DNA of 64,000 nucleotides from Argyresthia goedartella. Its lineage: Eukaryota > Arthropoda > Insecta > Lepidoptera > Argyresthiidae. A program made the position numbers and the translations under genes. Location of the stretch: contig OX463815.1 of the NCBI GenBank assembly GCA_949825045.1, positions 33,471,356 to 33,535,355 of the forward strand, in the 5' to 3' direction. Positions 54,146-64,000 of this stretch are shown one piece after another. The notes beneath the pieces are model-generated. The model did no database searches, was not told the origin of the DNA, and saw nothing but the letters and a program-made list of their open reading frames with translations. How positions within the stretch are numbered: the stretch's first letter is position 1; every line of letters starts with the position of its first letter.

Positions 54146-54687
54146 AATTTTGCCCTTACATCTTAAAACCCTTTTTTTTAAATCACCGGTCATCTTAGAG
54201 TCCGCTACCTTATCTACTTTGTCGCCCAATTTTCCCAAGAATAATAAACATTTTATTTGACTATTGTACCTCATTGAATAGCTAGAGAACTGGAGATGTT
54301 TTAAGTTTTGTTTGCACAAACAGTTACAAGTTTATTTTTTTGGTGACACTGCTTCAAAGTCAACCCATTAAGTAAACATGCGATATTCGGTTTTCACCAT
54401 AAGCCTGTATTATAGGTTTTTTTTGCTGTGGTCGGTTCTTTTTTGTTTCTAAATATTAAATTAACTCTATTATTACCTAATACCAGCAAAATACCTGGAC
54501 TTAATCAGCTAGATTAGGAAAATTGGTGCGAAATATGTTGTAAAGTGGGATTTTTCCTCGAAAATCTCTAAAGACCCTTACTCGAAAACGGTAAATTTTC
54601 GGGTAGGGTGTTTCATAGAAACAATGGTTGGTTTTGATCCGTGCTAGCATCTCCCAACGTATGTAGGTCGACTTACCAGTCACCCTG

Positions 54688-54703
54688 TATATATATATAT
54701 ATA
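54688..54703. repeat. (TA)n microsatellite
   Basis: Eight TA units directly before the LINE F fragment. Confidence 0.9.
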
Positions 54704-55515
54704 TCTAACTGGAAAGGCAGAGAAATTGCTTCTTTAACCGGTTTATGAATATATTTAGTGATGGACTGTCCCTGATAGTGCAGGAAAGCTCATTCCACAG
54801 TCGGTCGTATGGCTCGTATTCTATGAACCCTTGCTCGTAGGTTGCAGTGGAGCATTCTGGGGCTTTGAGCATAGACGCCATAAGAGTTCTCCAAGGCCTG
54901 CTTGAAGAAAGAAATTAAAAGCGATCACGCAGGATGTTAGGGTAATGAGGGTTCTACAAAATATTATAGAGGAAACACAGGATATGAGAATCCCGTCGAA
55001 GCCGAATCGGTAGCCACTTCAACTCCCTGCGATGTTGAGATATATTTGAAGGTCATCCACGTAGAGATAATAGAAAGAAGACAGGACATCGGATATGAAA
55101 TTAATAAATATTGAGAGTAGAAGAGGAGAGATAATGCCACCTTGGGGGATACCAGAGGAGAGGTCACACCACTCCGTACAAGCCTCCTCCAACTTGATAC
55201 GGTGTTTTCGGTCTCTTAAGTAAGAGTTAAACCAGCTGGCAGAGATGGAGGAGACATTAAGAGAATTGAGATGTTCAACGAGAATGTCGTAGTCAACACA
55301 CTGCTGCAGTCTAGCAGAGCCAGCACTGAGAGCTGCCTTCGATCCATGGCTACCTGAATATCATCAGTCACTTGTAATAGAGCCGTAACAGTACTATGAC
55401 CCATTCTAAAGCCTGACTGAAAAGTATTCAGTAGATTTTTAGAGGATAGATAATGGGATAACAGAGAATGGACGATGGATTCGAGGACTTTAGAAAGGAT
55501 CGGCAGGATAGAAAT
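54704..55515 (-). pseudogene. LINE F RT fragment (minus)
   Basis: Minus reading gives LPILSKVLESIVHSLLSHYL, SGFRMGHSTVTALLQVTDDI, LSVLALLD, then in another frame GGIISPLLFSIFINFISDVL and the catalytic box YVDDLQIYLNIAG. A jump follows to NPHYPNILRDRF, YEQGFIEYEPY and the C-terminal LWNELSCTIRDSPSLNIF. Frames are broken, and part of the region after the YVDD box is deleted. The C-terminus matches the copy at 44.9 kb. Confidence 0.8.
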
Positions 55516-55900
55516 TCATTATTTATCGCCTTTGATATCGCGATTCTCACATCCCCATCTGCATCTGCAACACCTAATTTAATCCTCGATACCCTGGCTT
55601 CTTTAGAGCTCGTTTTGAATTAATGTCTTCGGATAGGCCTCAGAGACCAACAACGGTCACTGTTTATACTGCAGCAACACAGCGCAGCCAAATATTAAGG
55701 TGATATATCGTCAATATCGACACCTGTTGAAGTTTTACACGACAAAGAAGAACTTCTAGTAGGACAGTTGAAATTCAATAAATGTAATGATGAGAGCTTC
55801 GAGCTTGCACGCGAAGAAGATCCTTAAATAAGCACGGTCTTCTCAAAGTGCCATGAAAAAAACTGCGAATTTGATTTAACTTACACAAAATCACGCGAAT
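55516..55900. other. no recognisable feature
   Basis: Mixed sequence without a confident frame between LINE F and the unassigned possible coding patch. Confidence 0.4.
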
Positions 55901-56560
55901 CTCCTCCTCAATATCTCAATCAAAGTTGATGATGTCGTCCATCGGTAACACCTCGTTCAGCTGTTCTACCTGCCCGGCAATGTCAAACTCCTCCAGAACT
56001 GGAAAACCTCCTCGCACAAGCACTTCATAATCCAACTCACCTCGTGCCAAAAGAGCAAAATTAATGGGCCTCTTTGCTGACACACCAGCTTCCCTCCAAG
56101 CCGACAACTTCTCAAAGTCAATAATGAGGCAGTTTCACCAAATACTCCAACAACAACAAATTGTTCCGATTTGCTCTTTTAGAAATTGAATCTGAACCTC
56201 CACAATTCTCACAATAAAATGGTTTTGATTCGGTTTCTTGGCCACAAATCAAAATTCTCCTCCTCAGCAACAAAAACAAAATGATTCTGGCTTGAATGAA
56301 ATCCCTTGTGCAAAAAATCTTCACACGAACGCAGCTGCCCCCTCCAGGTTACCTTGGCGTCGCCAAGTCCATCCGCAGCTTGAGCTGACGCCTCAAGGCC
56401 TTTGGCAGCTGGGCTATCATCAACAATCTTCCGAAACACACCGATGTCCTCGACGGAGAACTTCGTCAAATCGCAGAACTTCCTCAGGCGACAAAACCAC
56501 TCCCACTACTCCGTCCGGTTACCTCACGTTTACAAAAGTCAAAAAACTCATCGTGGCACT
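55900..56560 (-). other. possible decayed coding patch, family unknown
   Basis: Three minus-strand pieces have protein-like composition. They are 56469-56209 (FSVEDIGVFRKIVDDSP, then VTWRGQLRSCEDFLHKGF and FVFVAEEENFDLWP), 56324-56118 in another frame (FYCENCGG), and 56107-55916 (LLARGELDYEVLVRGGFPVL and DDIINFD before the stop). They could be one protein broken by frameshifts. I do not recognise it. The region is GC-richer than its surroundings. 56561-57198 shows nothing recognisable. Confidence 0.3.
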
Positions 56561-57198
56561 CTACAGTGTAATAGGTGGGGTGGTCTAGCAAGGCTAGGGC
56601 ATACTTACTGGGTTAGGTAGTGTGCAGGTGGTGGGCCAGCGCTTGGAAATCCGGCAGTTCCTCATAGTCACACAGCTTCCCCTCTGGTCTGCTAAGGAGA
56701 GAAGTTGAGAATTCTCTATAATCTTCCTAACAACGATCTACTAAATAACTCCAATTGCCAGTCGCCAAATTAAAATCAAACTCGAATCTTCTGACATCAA
56801 TTGGGACATCATTCATGTAATCAGCCTCTCTCTACACGTCTAAATTTAAACTTTTTCAGCTCATGAATGTATAACTTCAACTTGTTACGAGTGAACGTGA
56901 GTTATGTCTGAAATTGATGAGAGCTACTACCCCAACAAGCTAAGTTTGCACCCCGCGTCGATTACGTCACATTGACGCTTAGGTACGGTCTGCAAAAAAG
57001 GGTTAGCTATGACTTTAAAAAAGAAAACTAATGTTGGTTACAAAATTATAGCTGCTAAATTTGTAGTAGTAGATAGTAGAAAAAAGCAGATATGTTGCAG
57101 TTGTGGCTTTATTGTAACAAGGTTAGGTAATTTATAAAGTTTTCATTAAATATAGACAACACATGTTTTACTTTGCATTTATTATTTTTATCATAATA

Positions 57199-58650
57199 TT
57201 ATATATGGGTACTTAAAATATACCCAAAAAATTTGGTATGACTATCATAAGAAGAATCACTAGCTATTGGTTCGATGTCCGATATTTTGCTTTCGCTCTC
57301 ACTCATATAAATGACGGAATCATCACTTGCTTCTCCTCCAAGAGGTATAATTAATTCTCGTCGATTTATATCCTCGAGGTGGTCGCTCTCCCAGTATTGA
57401 CGCCCGAGCCTTTCGACGTGGTTCACCTAAAAAAAATGCATCAGAATCTGTTTTTAGCATTCCGTACCCAAAGGGTAAAGGGACTAAGACTCCACTGTCC
57501 GTCTGCCTGTCTGACCGTCTGTCACCAGGCTGTATCGCATAAACCGTAATAGACGACAGTTGAAATTTTCACAGATGATATATTACTGTTGCCGCTATAA
57601 AAACAACAACTAGGGTTAGGGTTAGATCAAAAATGCTTAACAATGCGTATACGTTACCTCTTTTCTCCCTTTGGCAGGTGTGATTGAATTTATAGCATTC
57701 CGCGTAAGTTTTTCAATTTCATTTTCCCAATGGTTTATGTTTTTGTCTGCCACCCTCTGTTTCACCAAATTCCATACAGATGCGATTGGATTAAGATCCC
57801 AATGATAGGGTGGCAGACGCAAAATATCGTAAACAACATATATTTTCGGTGGTTTTATTCTTAGTATAATTTCATTAAATTCTCTCTTGAGCATATTTTC
57901 TTCAAATGCCACGTTATGAGCGCGTAACCATTCTTGCATTTCGCCTTTTAAAGATGCACTTGTTGACGCCTTTTCGCTTTGGGTTAAATGGTAGGCTGCG
58001 TTGTCAATGACTACAATCCTACAATCACATTTTGTGGCAGGTTTGGTATCAATTTTTCTTGAAGCCTTTTTGTAAAATTTCATCTCATGGTGATAGTCTC
58101 CTTTATATAAAAGATCTGCGCCAGGTATAAACTCATTCTCTCCTCCAGCTTGAAAAATAATCTTTGCTTTTTTGCCAGCACTTACTTACTGTATAATAGG
58201 AATTAATCCACGTTTCGTCAAGGTACGTAACCCGTTTTTTGTCGGCGCTAAGGGCATTGCTCTCTTTTTTCCGCCGCAGATTGCGAGCTCTCCAAGCAGC
58301 GATATCGGGTTTTTGTATCAAAACGACCCGGGCTTGTTGCACTTTTTAAATTTGTAGCCTAGTTGCTCAGTGATAATTTTTCTCTCTTTCGCCTGGAAAG
58401 TTCAGATCTCTTTTTGCAATTTTGAGATTTTTTAAAGTTGGGATTTCTTTTTCGATTGTGTAAAATGAATTAATTATATTCCTCAGAGCCCAGATGTCAA
58501 AACTGTCAAGTACAATTTTTTTATGACATTGTTTGCATTTTTTACCCGGTGTCGATAATTTCGGTGGACTTAATTGGGCACTGGTACTTGGACGTGGCGA
58601 AGAAGGCGGCTGTGGCAGAGAACTTGAAGCTGGTAAAGCTGGTTAAGTAG
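57199..58650 (-). pseudogene. DDE transposase of an IS630/Tc1-related insect family, two exons
   Basis: Minus reading starts with a Pro/Ser-rich stretch, then FDIWALRNIINSFYTIEKEI and IPTLKNLKIAKRDLN, and continues after stops near 58355 with VQQARVVLIQKPDIAAWRAR. The catalytic part shows Asp in VTYLDETWINSYYT, Asp in RIVVIDNAAYH and the third motif RLPPYHWDLNPIASVWNLVK. Relatives have NPIEL, so the catalytic Glu is Ala here. A frameshift near 58130 separates the first two. The frame runs to a donor (57658, GTAACG) and resumes after an acceptor TTTTTTTTAG (57427) with NHVERLGRQYWESD and an acidic C-terminus. The gene is inactive. Confidence 0.78.
57427..57658 (-). other. 232-bp intron of the DDE transposase, occupied by a dispersed repeat
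   Basis: Donor and acceptor join KGRKE to VNHVE in phase 0. Most of the intron (57456-57615, plus orientation) is a partial copy of the TTCCGTACCC repeat also seen at 62318-62712. Confidence 0.7.
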
Positions 58651-59049
58651 CTGGCTGCGATAATCGTTGGCTTCCGTTTTTATGTTCATTAGCATTGCAT
58701 CCTCTTAGATATGCCAGTTGCAGCAAATGTTCGCTGAATCAATTTATCAACAGGTCATCCTTTTATTAGCTTTTTCTTGTTCGAAAAAAATCATTACTTT
58801 CAGTATTATGTTTCTCCCTTCACTGTGTATCACCTTTCCTTTTATTTTCGTTGAACACAACAAGACACTCCACTACAGGGTCAACAAAAAATTAACAAAA
58901 ACAGTCCAATAATATAACAAAACAGTGGTAACAACAAAACTTCAACAAAAAACTTAAGAAAAACAGTTAAAAAAAAAACAACAAATAGGAGACTAAAATT
59001 CTTAAGACGTGTATCGGTGATAAAAATGCTATCCGTACTGAGAGGGCGA
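58651..59049. other. 5' flank of the DDE transposase, no clear feature
   Basis: AT-rich with A-rich runs at 58880-59000. It could hold the 5' end of the transposon but no inverted end was found. Confidence 0.4.
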
Positions 59050-59687
59050 CAGGGCGATCGCGGGTAGGTGAGCGGGGAAGTAGTACAGCTGGAACTTATG
59101 GAGTCAACAGGGCGATCGCGGGTAGGTGAGCGGGGAAGTAGTACAGCTGGAACTTATGGAGTCAACAGGGCGATCGCGGGTAGGTGAGCGGGGAAGTAGT
59201 ACAGCTGGAACTTATGGAGTCAACAGGGCGATCGCGGGTAGGTGAGCGGGGATGTAGTACAGCTGGAACTTATGGAGTCAAGAGGGCGATCGCGGGTGGG
59301 TGAGCGGGGAAGTAGTACAGCTGGAACTTATGGAGTCAACAGGGCGATCGCGGGTAGGTGAGCGGGGAAGTAGTACAGCTGGAACTTATGGAGTCAACAG
59401 GGCGATCGCGGGTAGGTGAGCGGGGAAGTAGTACAGCTGGAACTTATGGAGTCAACAGGGTGATCGTGGGTAGGTGAGCGGGGAAGTAGTACAGCTGGAA
59501 CTTATGGAGTCAACAGGGCGATCGCGGGTAGGTGAGCGGGGAAGTAGTACAGCTGGAACTTATGGAGTCAACAGGGCGATCGCGGGTAGGTGAGCGGGGA
59601 AGTAGTACAGCTGGAACTTATGGAGTCAACAGGGCGATCGCGGGTAGGTGAGCGGGGAAATAGTACAGCTGGAACTTATGGAGTCAA
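59050..59687 (+). repeat. 58-bp tandem repeat, 11 copies
   Basis: Eleven head-to-tail units begin CAGGGCGATCGCGGGTAGGT and end TTATGGAGTCAA, all 58 bp. Differences are few: a T in unit 4 (GGGGATGTAG), GAGGGC and GGGTGGG in unit 5, TGATCGTGGG in unit 8, and an A near the end of unit 11. All but one keep the 8-bp palindrome GCGATCGC. The array is much richer in GC and CpG than the surroundings. Confidence 0.97.
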
Positions 59688-59715
59688 CAGGCGACTGAAT
59701 CACGTTAGTCGCCTG
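59688..59715. repeat. 9-bp inverted repeat abutting the tandem array
   Basis: CAGGCGACT and AGTCGCCTG flank a 10-nt loop. The first bases are shared with the start of the tandem unit (CAGG). Confidence 0.85.
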
Positions 59716-59934
59716 ATGAGCATGCACACGGAGCTACTAAAATGGGTCTGATCAATGACGCTAATTACCAAATAGTTTACATGAGTCACTTCGTAACTTC
59801 CTGTGTAACAAATATAATAGTTGCGCACACGTTGCCGGATATTCAATACTCCAATTTGCGTGACAGGATCCATCTTTGAAACTATAAAGATATGAAGGTT
59901 TTCTATCATTAGAACGTATAAAAATAAATAATAA

Positions 59935-60005
59935 AATTCAAAATTCAAAAAGAGTTTATTTCCATAAGAAACACATAGGTTACACTTGGAGAATGTCAAA
60001 TCTTA
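59935..60005 (-). repeat. short retroelement 3' end (minus)
   Basis: AAAATTCAAAATTCAAAAAG, then AGTTTATTTCCATAAGAAAC is the reverse of a LINE tail type (GGAAATAAACTCTTTTTGAA). No coding part. Confidence 0.55.
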
Positions 60006-60095
60006 AACTAACACATACATAAGGTATAGAAAAATAAAGAACTCTCTTTGAATTCCGTCACCTCAATGTTTTAGATGCTGGAAGCAAAGAGGCAA

Positions 60096-60960
60096 ATCAA
60101 ATCAAATCAAATCAAAAATCATTTATTTCCATAGGATGTTGTTACATCACTTAGATCCGTCATTACATTTTTTTGGGTGAGTTCACTAACACAATGGCGG
60201 AATCTGTGGAGAAGAGCTCACCGAAGAAACTCCACAGTCGTCGCATCTTTTGCGTTTCCTTTTTTAAATAAAATATTGTCAAATTACAAAATGAATGCTA
60301 ATTATATATCGAAACAGCCTGTTACTCAAACAATCTATTCCCATGGACATCTGTTCTCTAAGTAATCAGATATCCTATAGTAACCTTTTTTATACAATTT
60401 CTGTTTTATTATTATTTTAAACTTGTCTAAAGGTAAGTTTTTAATATCAGTAGGGACCTTATTGTAATAGCGTATACAATTGCCTTTAAAAGAAATAATA
60501 ATTTTATGTAGTCGGCTTACATAAGCAACCAACTTGTCTTTATTTCTAGTATTAAAATTGTGTATATCACTATACTTCTGAAAATTAGTTATATTTCTTT
60601 TTACATACACAAGATTGTCATAGATATATTGAGACACAAATGTCAGAATATTGATTTCTTTAAACTTTTCCCTCAGTGACACTCTAGGCCCTAATCTATA
60701 AATTGCACGAACAGCCCGTTTCTGCAGAATAAATATACTATTAGCATTCGCAGCGTGACCCCACAATAAAATACCATAGGTCATTAGACTATGAAAGTAA
60801 CTAAAGTAGACTAGTCTAGCGGTGTCTACGTCGGTATTTTTTTAACTGCGAACGCTGCCGAACTCAGTCTATTCGACAATTTATTTATATGAGGATCCCA
60901 TTGTAGTTTGGCGTCTAAAGTAGCGACTAGTAACCTCCAGCTTTATATGTTATTTTTTAC
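60096..60960 (-). pseudogene. LINE B-related copy B3, C-terminal part and 3' UTR (minus)
   Basis: Minus reading from 60784 gives MTYGILLWGHAANANSIFIL, QKRAVRAIYRLGPRVSLREK, FKEINILTFVSQYIYDNLVY and the C-terminal KKGYYRISDYLENRCPWE, closely parallel to LINE B (SYGILLWGKAADIQTIFILQ). Before it, in a broken frame, lie the HIN-LSNRLSSA-type words (60840-60900). The 3' UTR ends in a (TTTGA)n tail, seen as AAATC repeats at 60096-60118. Everything upstream of the thumb region is missing: 5'-truncated. Confidence 0.85.
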
Positions 60961-61039
60961 AGAATTGTAGCAAACACCTTCCCAGGCATTCTTGTCTTCT
61001 ACATAATCTGATATTTTATAGTAAGCCTTATATAATAAT

Positions 61040-61490
61040 AAATGTTACCCATGAATGTTCCCAGCGAGGGGCACGGGCCTTTACTAGGATACGAGTAAGA
61101 TTGAGCCAAATTCCACCACACTGGCTCAGTGCAGGTTGATGAAGGGGTTTCAGGCTATTGGACCACCCGACTGTCAGAAGTTATCAAACCGCCCTATTAG
61201 AGCCTCTGTCACAGCTTTAGAGTAGCAATAGTAGCCGGGACCAACAGCTTATCAGTGTCATCCGAAACAGCGAAGCGCCCGAAACCTATCTAGAAATGGA
61301 GACCCATCCTGTACCCGTCTCGGTCAGATATTTCCGATGTGCGAATACTGCTAGTCCACTGACGCTTCGGACGCACACATAAAGTATTTAAGATAAATTG
61401 GCTTAGATGGTCGGTACCGGGCGTCGAATCCGCATCTCCTGCGACATAGGCGAGCATGAAGCACCTAGACCACGGACACCCGCACGAATT
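61040..61490 (-). mobile_element. tRNA-derived SINE, about 450 bp (minus)
   Basis: Minus reading begins GCGGGTGTCCGTGGTCTAGG (box A), then GATGCGGATTCGACGCCCGG (box B). It runs through a long body ending in CTGAGCCAGTGTGGTGGAAT and AATCTTACTCGTATCC, the part shared with 44125-44400. It is the fullest SINE copy in the window. Confidence 0.8.
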
Positions 61491-62317
61491 GTTTTACAGA
61501 GACATACAAAGGTCGCTCTGAACACATGAATAATTTATAAGACGAGCGAAGTTCACATAGTTGTGTGAGTGTTAATTGAACCTTGTCTTATTTACCAGGA
61601 CGATCTAAATCTGATAATATATGATATACGCGACTCCAGTTTTTTTATGATTTAACATAACAATAGAAAGCAGACATGCAGGCCTCCAAACATACACAAT
61701 CTGTCAGGTTAATGACCTGTATTGTAAAAATGGGCACGACTAGAACGAAAAAAAGAGCATTTATTTGTATCTTGCAACGGTTTTTCTATATATGTATAGT
61801 AAGTATGTCGTTGCCAATATCCTTTCATATTGTATATTTTTTGGAAGTTTTGTAGTTACTTACACACTTTACTTCTTCCTCTAATGCCACACTAGAATGC
61901 CCTTTATTGTCGGTCTTTCAATAGTTATATTATCAAATCCAGCACGAGTCACGACAATCTATAGTCAGCTTGTTTTCCAGGTAAATGTCAGGTCTCTCCT
62001 GAATAATGCATGCCTTCGTGCCCGGACTGATTCAGCGATCTCCAATATTGTTTTGACCATCGAGATGGACGGTCTGATACTGGCTAGTTCACCTGGTTAC
62101 GAAAGAAGACCATCGCTACAGGATTTCTGTAGCTTTTGCTGAGCCGGAACTATTTCACTGTAACCATACACAACTCAGTACGAATGAACGTATACATTTT
62201 TCCCAGGTTGTGATATTGTATAGAAGGTTATTTTTGGACCCCTAGCCAAAAGTTAATATGATTTGTAAAAATAGATAGAAAATTATTTGTTACAAAATTA
62301 ACTTTTCCTTTATTAGG
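61491..62317. other. no recognisable feature
   Basis: AT-rich, no coding signal. An 81-codon frame at 61897-62142 has no recognisable similarity. Confidence 0.5.
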
Positions 62318-62712
62318 GTTCCGTACCCGAAGGGTGCCAAGGGGACCCTATTACTAAGCCTCCGCTGTCCGTCCGTCTGTCACCAGGCTGTATCTCATGA
62401 ACCGTGATAGTAAGACAGATGAAATTTTCACATATGATGTATTTTTGTTGCCGCTATAACAACAAATACTAAAAAACATAATAAAATTGATTTTTAAGGG
62501 GGCTCCCATACAACAACTCTTTCAATACCACATACAAACTTATGAATGCACCTGGTTACGTGAATGGAGTGTGAAAATAGCCGCACCAATAACTTTGTAA
62601 ACAACATTTTGCTATGTTAAATCCAAACTATTCGATCCACACCATCCCTACCATTGTACGGTGGTACGGAACCCTTCTTGCGCGAGTTAGACTCGCACTT
62701 GATCGGTTTTTT
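62318..62712 (+). repeat. dispersed TTCCGTACCC repeat, nearly complete
   Basis: It starts GGGTTCCGTACCCGAAGGGT, continues with CTGTCCGTCCGTCTGTCACC, AGGCTGTATCTCATGAACCG, GAAATTTTCACATATGATGT and GGGGCTCCCATACAACAA, and ends TACGGAACCCTTCTTGCGCG, CGAGTTAGACTCGCACTTGA and a TCGGTTTTT. This order is characteristic of a very abundant lepidopteran repeat. A partial copy lies in the intron at 57456-57615. The opening GGTTCCGTAC is complementary to the GTACGGAACC near the end, so the unit may fold back. Confidence 0.72.
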
Positions 62713-63619
62713 AATCAAAATGTCAAGCCTCTTTGTGAATCCTAAATTTCTAGGCGAGTTCGGTCACTCTTACGCTCAACCTGACTTGAGCCGCGTGCAC
62801 ATAAGTAAAGAAACGGAACAGAGACAAAGATTTATAGTAGAGTCGACAGGTAGTTTCAGCTAGAAAAAGGTCAAAAGTTAATGAAACTTCGGAAGGTTAT
62901 TCAGGGGTTAATTAACATTTTCTCAAGTTTTGGACCTCAAGGACCCTGTGCGAAAAGAGCGGGGGGGGGACTACAAAAATTTCGACCTTCCTCTTGTTTT
63001 TCTTAAATAACTTTTTTCCCTTACATCTTACAACAAAAACAACTTTTTTGTAGAACGTTAAATTTCCCACAATTTTGACTATACAAACATGTTTGTGTGT
63101 CAACTCGGTACCAAAATATTAAGATTGGGATAAAAATTCACTTTTAAAAATTCACTAAGAAATGCCCAAACATGCAGAATACCACCTTAGTTCTTCTGTT
63201 ATACCTGAATTATGATGACATTTTGTTGTAATTATACTTCTTGGTTGCAATCACCGACTTTGGCAACCACCGCCCTCCTCTCCCCCCACCCAACCCAATT
63301 CCAAAAGCTGATTGTCTTCTCCGATGAAAACCAATCATATTAACATAATTTTGGTATTGACATTAGTTACTTTTCGGATCGATATCCCCCCTCCCCCCGA
63401 CTAAATATTTATCCCCGGACAGGTAAAAAAAAGACGTAGTCATTTCGTGGAAAAATTTATGTAATTGACAATATTAAGGTAAATACACAAGACATATGTT
63501 ATAGGGAATAGAGTTATTATTATTGAAAGGTACTCATATATACATCTATATATCATAGTAGATATTGTCATTCGTAATAATGACAGTTATTTTCGGGATT
63601 TCTTAGCCGCTGTTTCTGC
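62713..63619. other. no recognisable feature
   Basis: AT-rich, with a G-run (62961-62969) and C-rich tracts near 63280-63400. Only the final stretch before the stop codon at 63620 could be 3' UTR of the edge gene. Confidence 0.5.
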
Positions 63620-64000
63620 TTATAGCAGCTCGTCGTCCTCCAGAGTGATGAGACTGTCAAGGACGTCCTCACCGTCGTCGTATTCATCGACTATGTCTGG
63701 TGAATCATCCTCGTTTAAATAAGTTGCGGGGGCGTTTTCACAGGAGTGGCCTGTGCAGTGCTTGCACATTGCTGTGCACCTAAGGCCTGTTTTCTTGCAG
63801 CTGCAAGCTCCGGTGCTACAACCTTTGCTGCACTTGCAGGAAACAATCTGGAGGATGTTATCCGGCGCAGCATTTCTGATTGTTTGGATTGGTACAACCC
63901 CTCGCGTAGTAAGGCTCCAGCCCCAAACTGATGGAAGAAGTTCATTGCCTAACTGAGCCTGTACTTGCTGGTAAGTGCGGAGGGAGTGGTACTTGGCAGC
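63620..64000 (-). CDS. C-terminal end of a CXC-type cysteine-rich protein, cut by the window edge
   Basis: The minus frame is open from 64000 to the TAA at 63620-63622 (126 codons) and reads AAKYHSLRTYQQVQAQLGN, LLPSVWGWSL, then IRNAAPDNILQIVSCKCSKG and CSTGACSCKKTGLRCTAMCK with HCTGHSCENAP. An acidic tail follows (DDSPDIVDEYDDGEDVLDSL). The cysteine pattern CKC-x3-C-x4-C-x-C-x6-C-x3-C-x2-C-x4-C resembles the tesmin/TSO1 CXC type. I know very similar C-termini, with the same YHSxRxYxQVQ and WGW words, from uncharacterised multi-copy arthropod proteins. It may be a host gene or a domesticated or mobile-element protein. It contains no stop or frameshift here, so it may be functional. Confidence 0.72.
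   Translation of the reverse strand, partial: AAKYHSLRTYQQVQAQLGNELLPSVWGWSLTTRGVVPIQTIRNAAPDNILQIVSCKCSKGCSTGACSCKKTGLRCTAMCKHCTGHSCENAPATYLNEDDSPDIVDEYDDGEDVLDSLITLEDDELL

Noticed and set aside
56238..56588. 116-codon plus-strand frame rich in Gln, Pro and Arg
   Set aside because: It overlaps minus-strand frames of more ordinary composition, and its own composition looks like antisense sequence. Neither strand is convincing enough to call a gene.
59050..59687. CRISPR array
   Set aside because: The units are continuous 58-bp tandem repeats without unique spacers, in a eukaryotic transposon context.

Overview
The window looks like a gene desert from an insect genome, most likely a moth or butterfly. 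It is AT-rich, short spliceosomal introns can be read in two transposase genes, and almost every recognisable coding stretch is a transposable element of a type common in Lepidoptera: CR1/Jockey-like and RTE-like LINEs, mariners, a piggyBac, a DIRS-like element, tRNA-derived SINEs and two familiar dispersed repeats. The order-level assignment is inference from the repeat types, not from a host marker gene. Only the right edge (63620-64000, minus) carries a reading frame that does not belong to a transposon family I recognise: the C-terminal end of a protein with a cysteine-rich CXC-type motif.

Region by region. 1-2.1 kb: LINE RT remnant (family A2) fused to the C-terminus of an unrelated LINE. 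2.2-7.5 kb: a LINE B copy split by a 5'-truncated RTE with a (GAT)n tail, itself split by a DD37D mariner. 8.6-10.3 kb: minus-strand LINE fragments. 10.45-15.7 kb: a nearly complete LINE (E), with a PHD-finger/FP-like ORF1 and an endonuclease-RT ORF2 broken only by two TGA codons. 17.2-20.5 kb: LINE B relative, two SINEs and two MITEs. 21.0-22.9 kb: piggyBac between TTAA sites, with a 17-nt first exon. 23-24.3 kb: DIRS-like remnant. 24.98-25.24 kb: a large palindrome.

25.96-37.92 kb is the centrepiece, a four-level nest: a minus-strand LINE D is split by a plus-strand LINE A, which is split inside its RT gene by LINE B, whose 3' UTR is split by a 3.36-kb LTR element. The LTR element has identical 132-bp LTRs, a 4-bp target duplication, a primer-binding site and a polypurine tract, but no substantial protein gene (LARD-like). 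It is the youngest insertion in the nest and needs proteins supplied in trans.

41.98-44.07 kb: a decayed mariner carrying a 991-bp insert. 47.8-52.2 kb: a MITE split by LINE C, which is split two codons upstream of its YADD box by a second DD37D mariner with an intact 346-codon transposase. 54.7-55.5 kb: LINE F RT. 57.2-58.65 kb: an intron-bearing DDE transposase pseudogene followed by eleven 58-bp tandem repeats (59050-59687). 60-62.7 kb: LINE and SINE copies and a dispersed repeat.

Few elements here could still function. The intact mariner transposase could in principle act on both mariner copies. The LARD depends on an LTR element elsewhere. The LINEs, as read here, all carry at least one disruption. 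All translations, boundaries and identities were worked out by eye.
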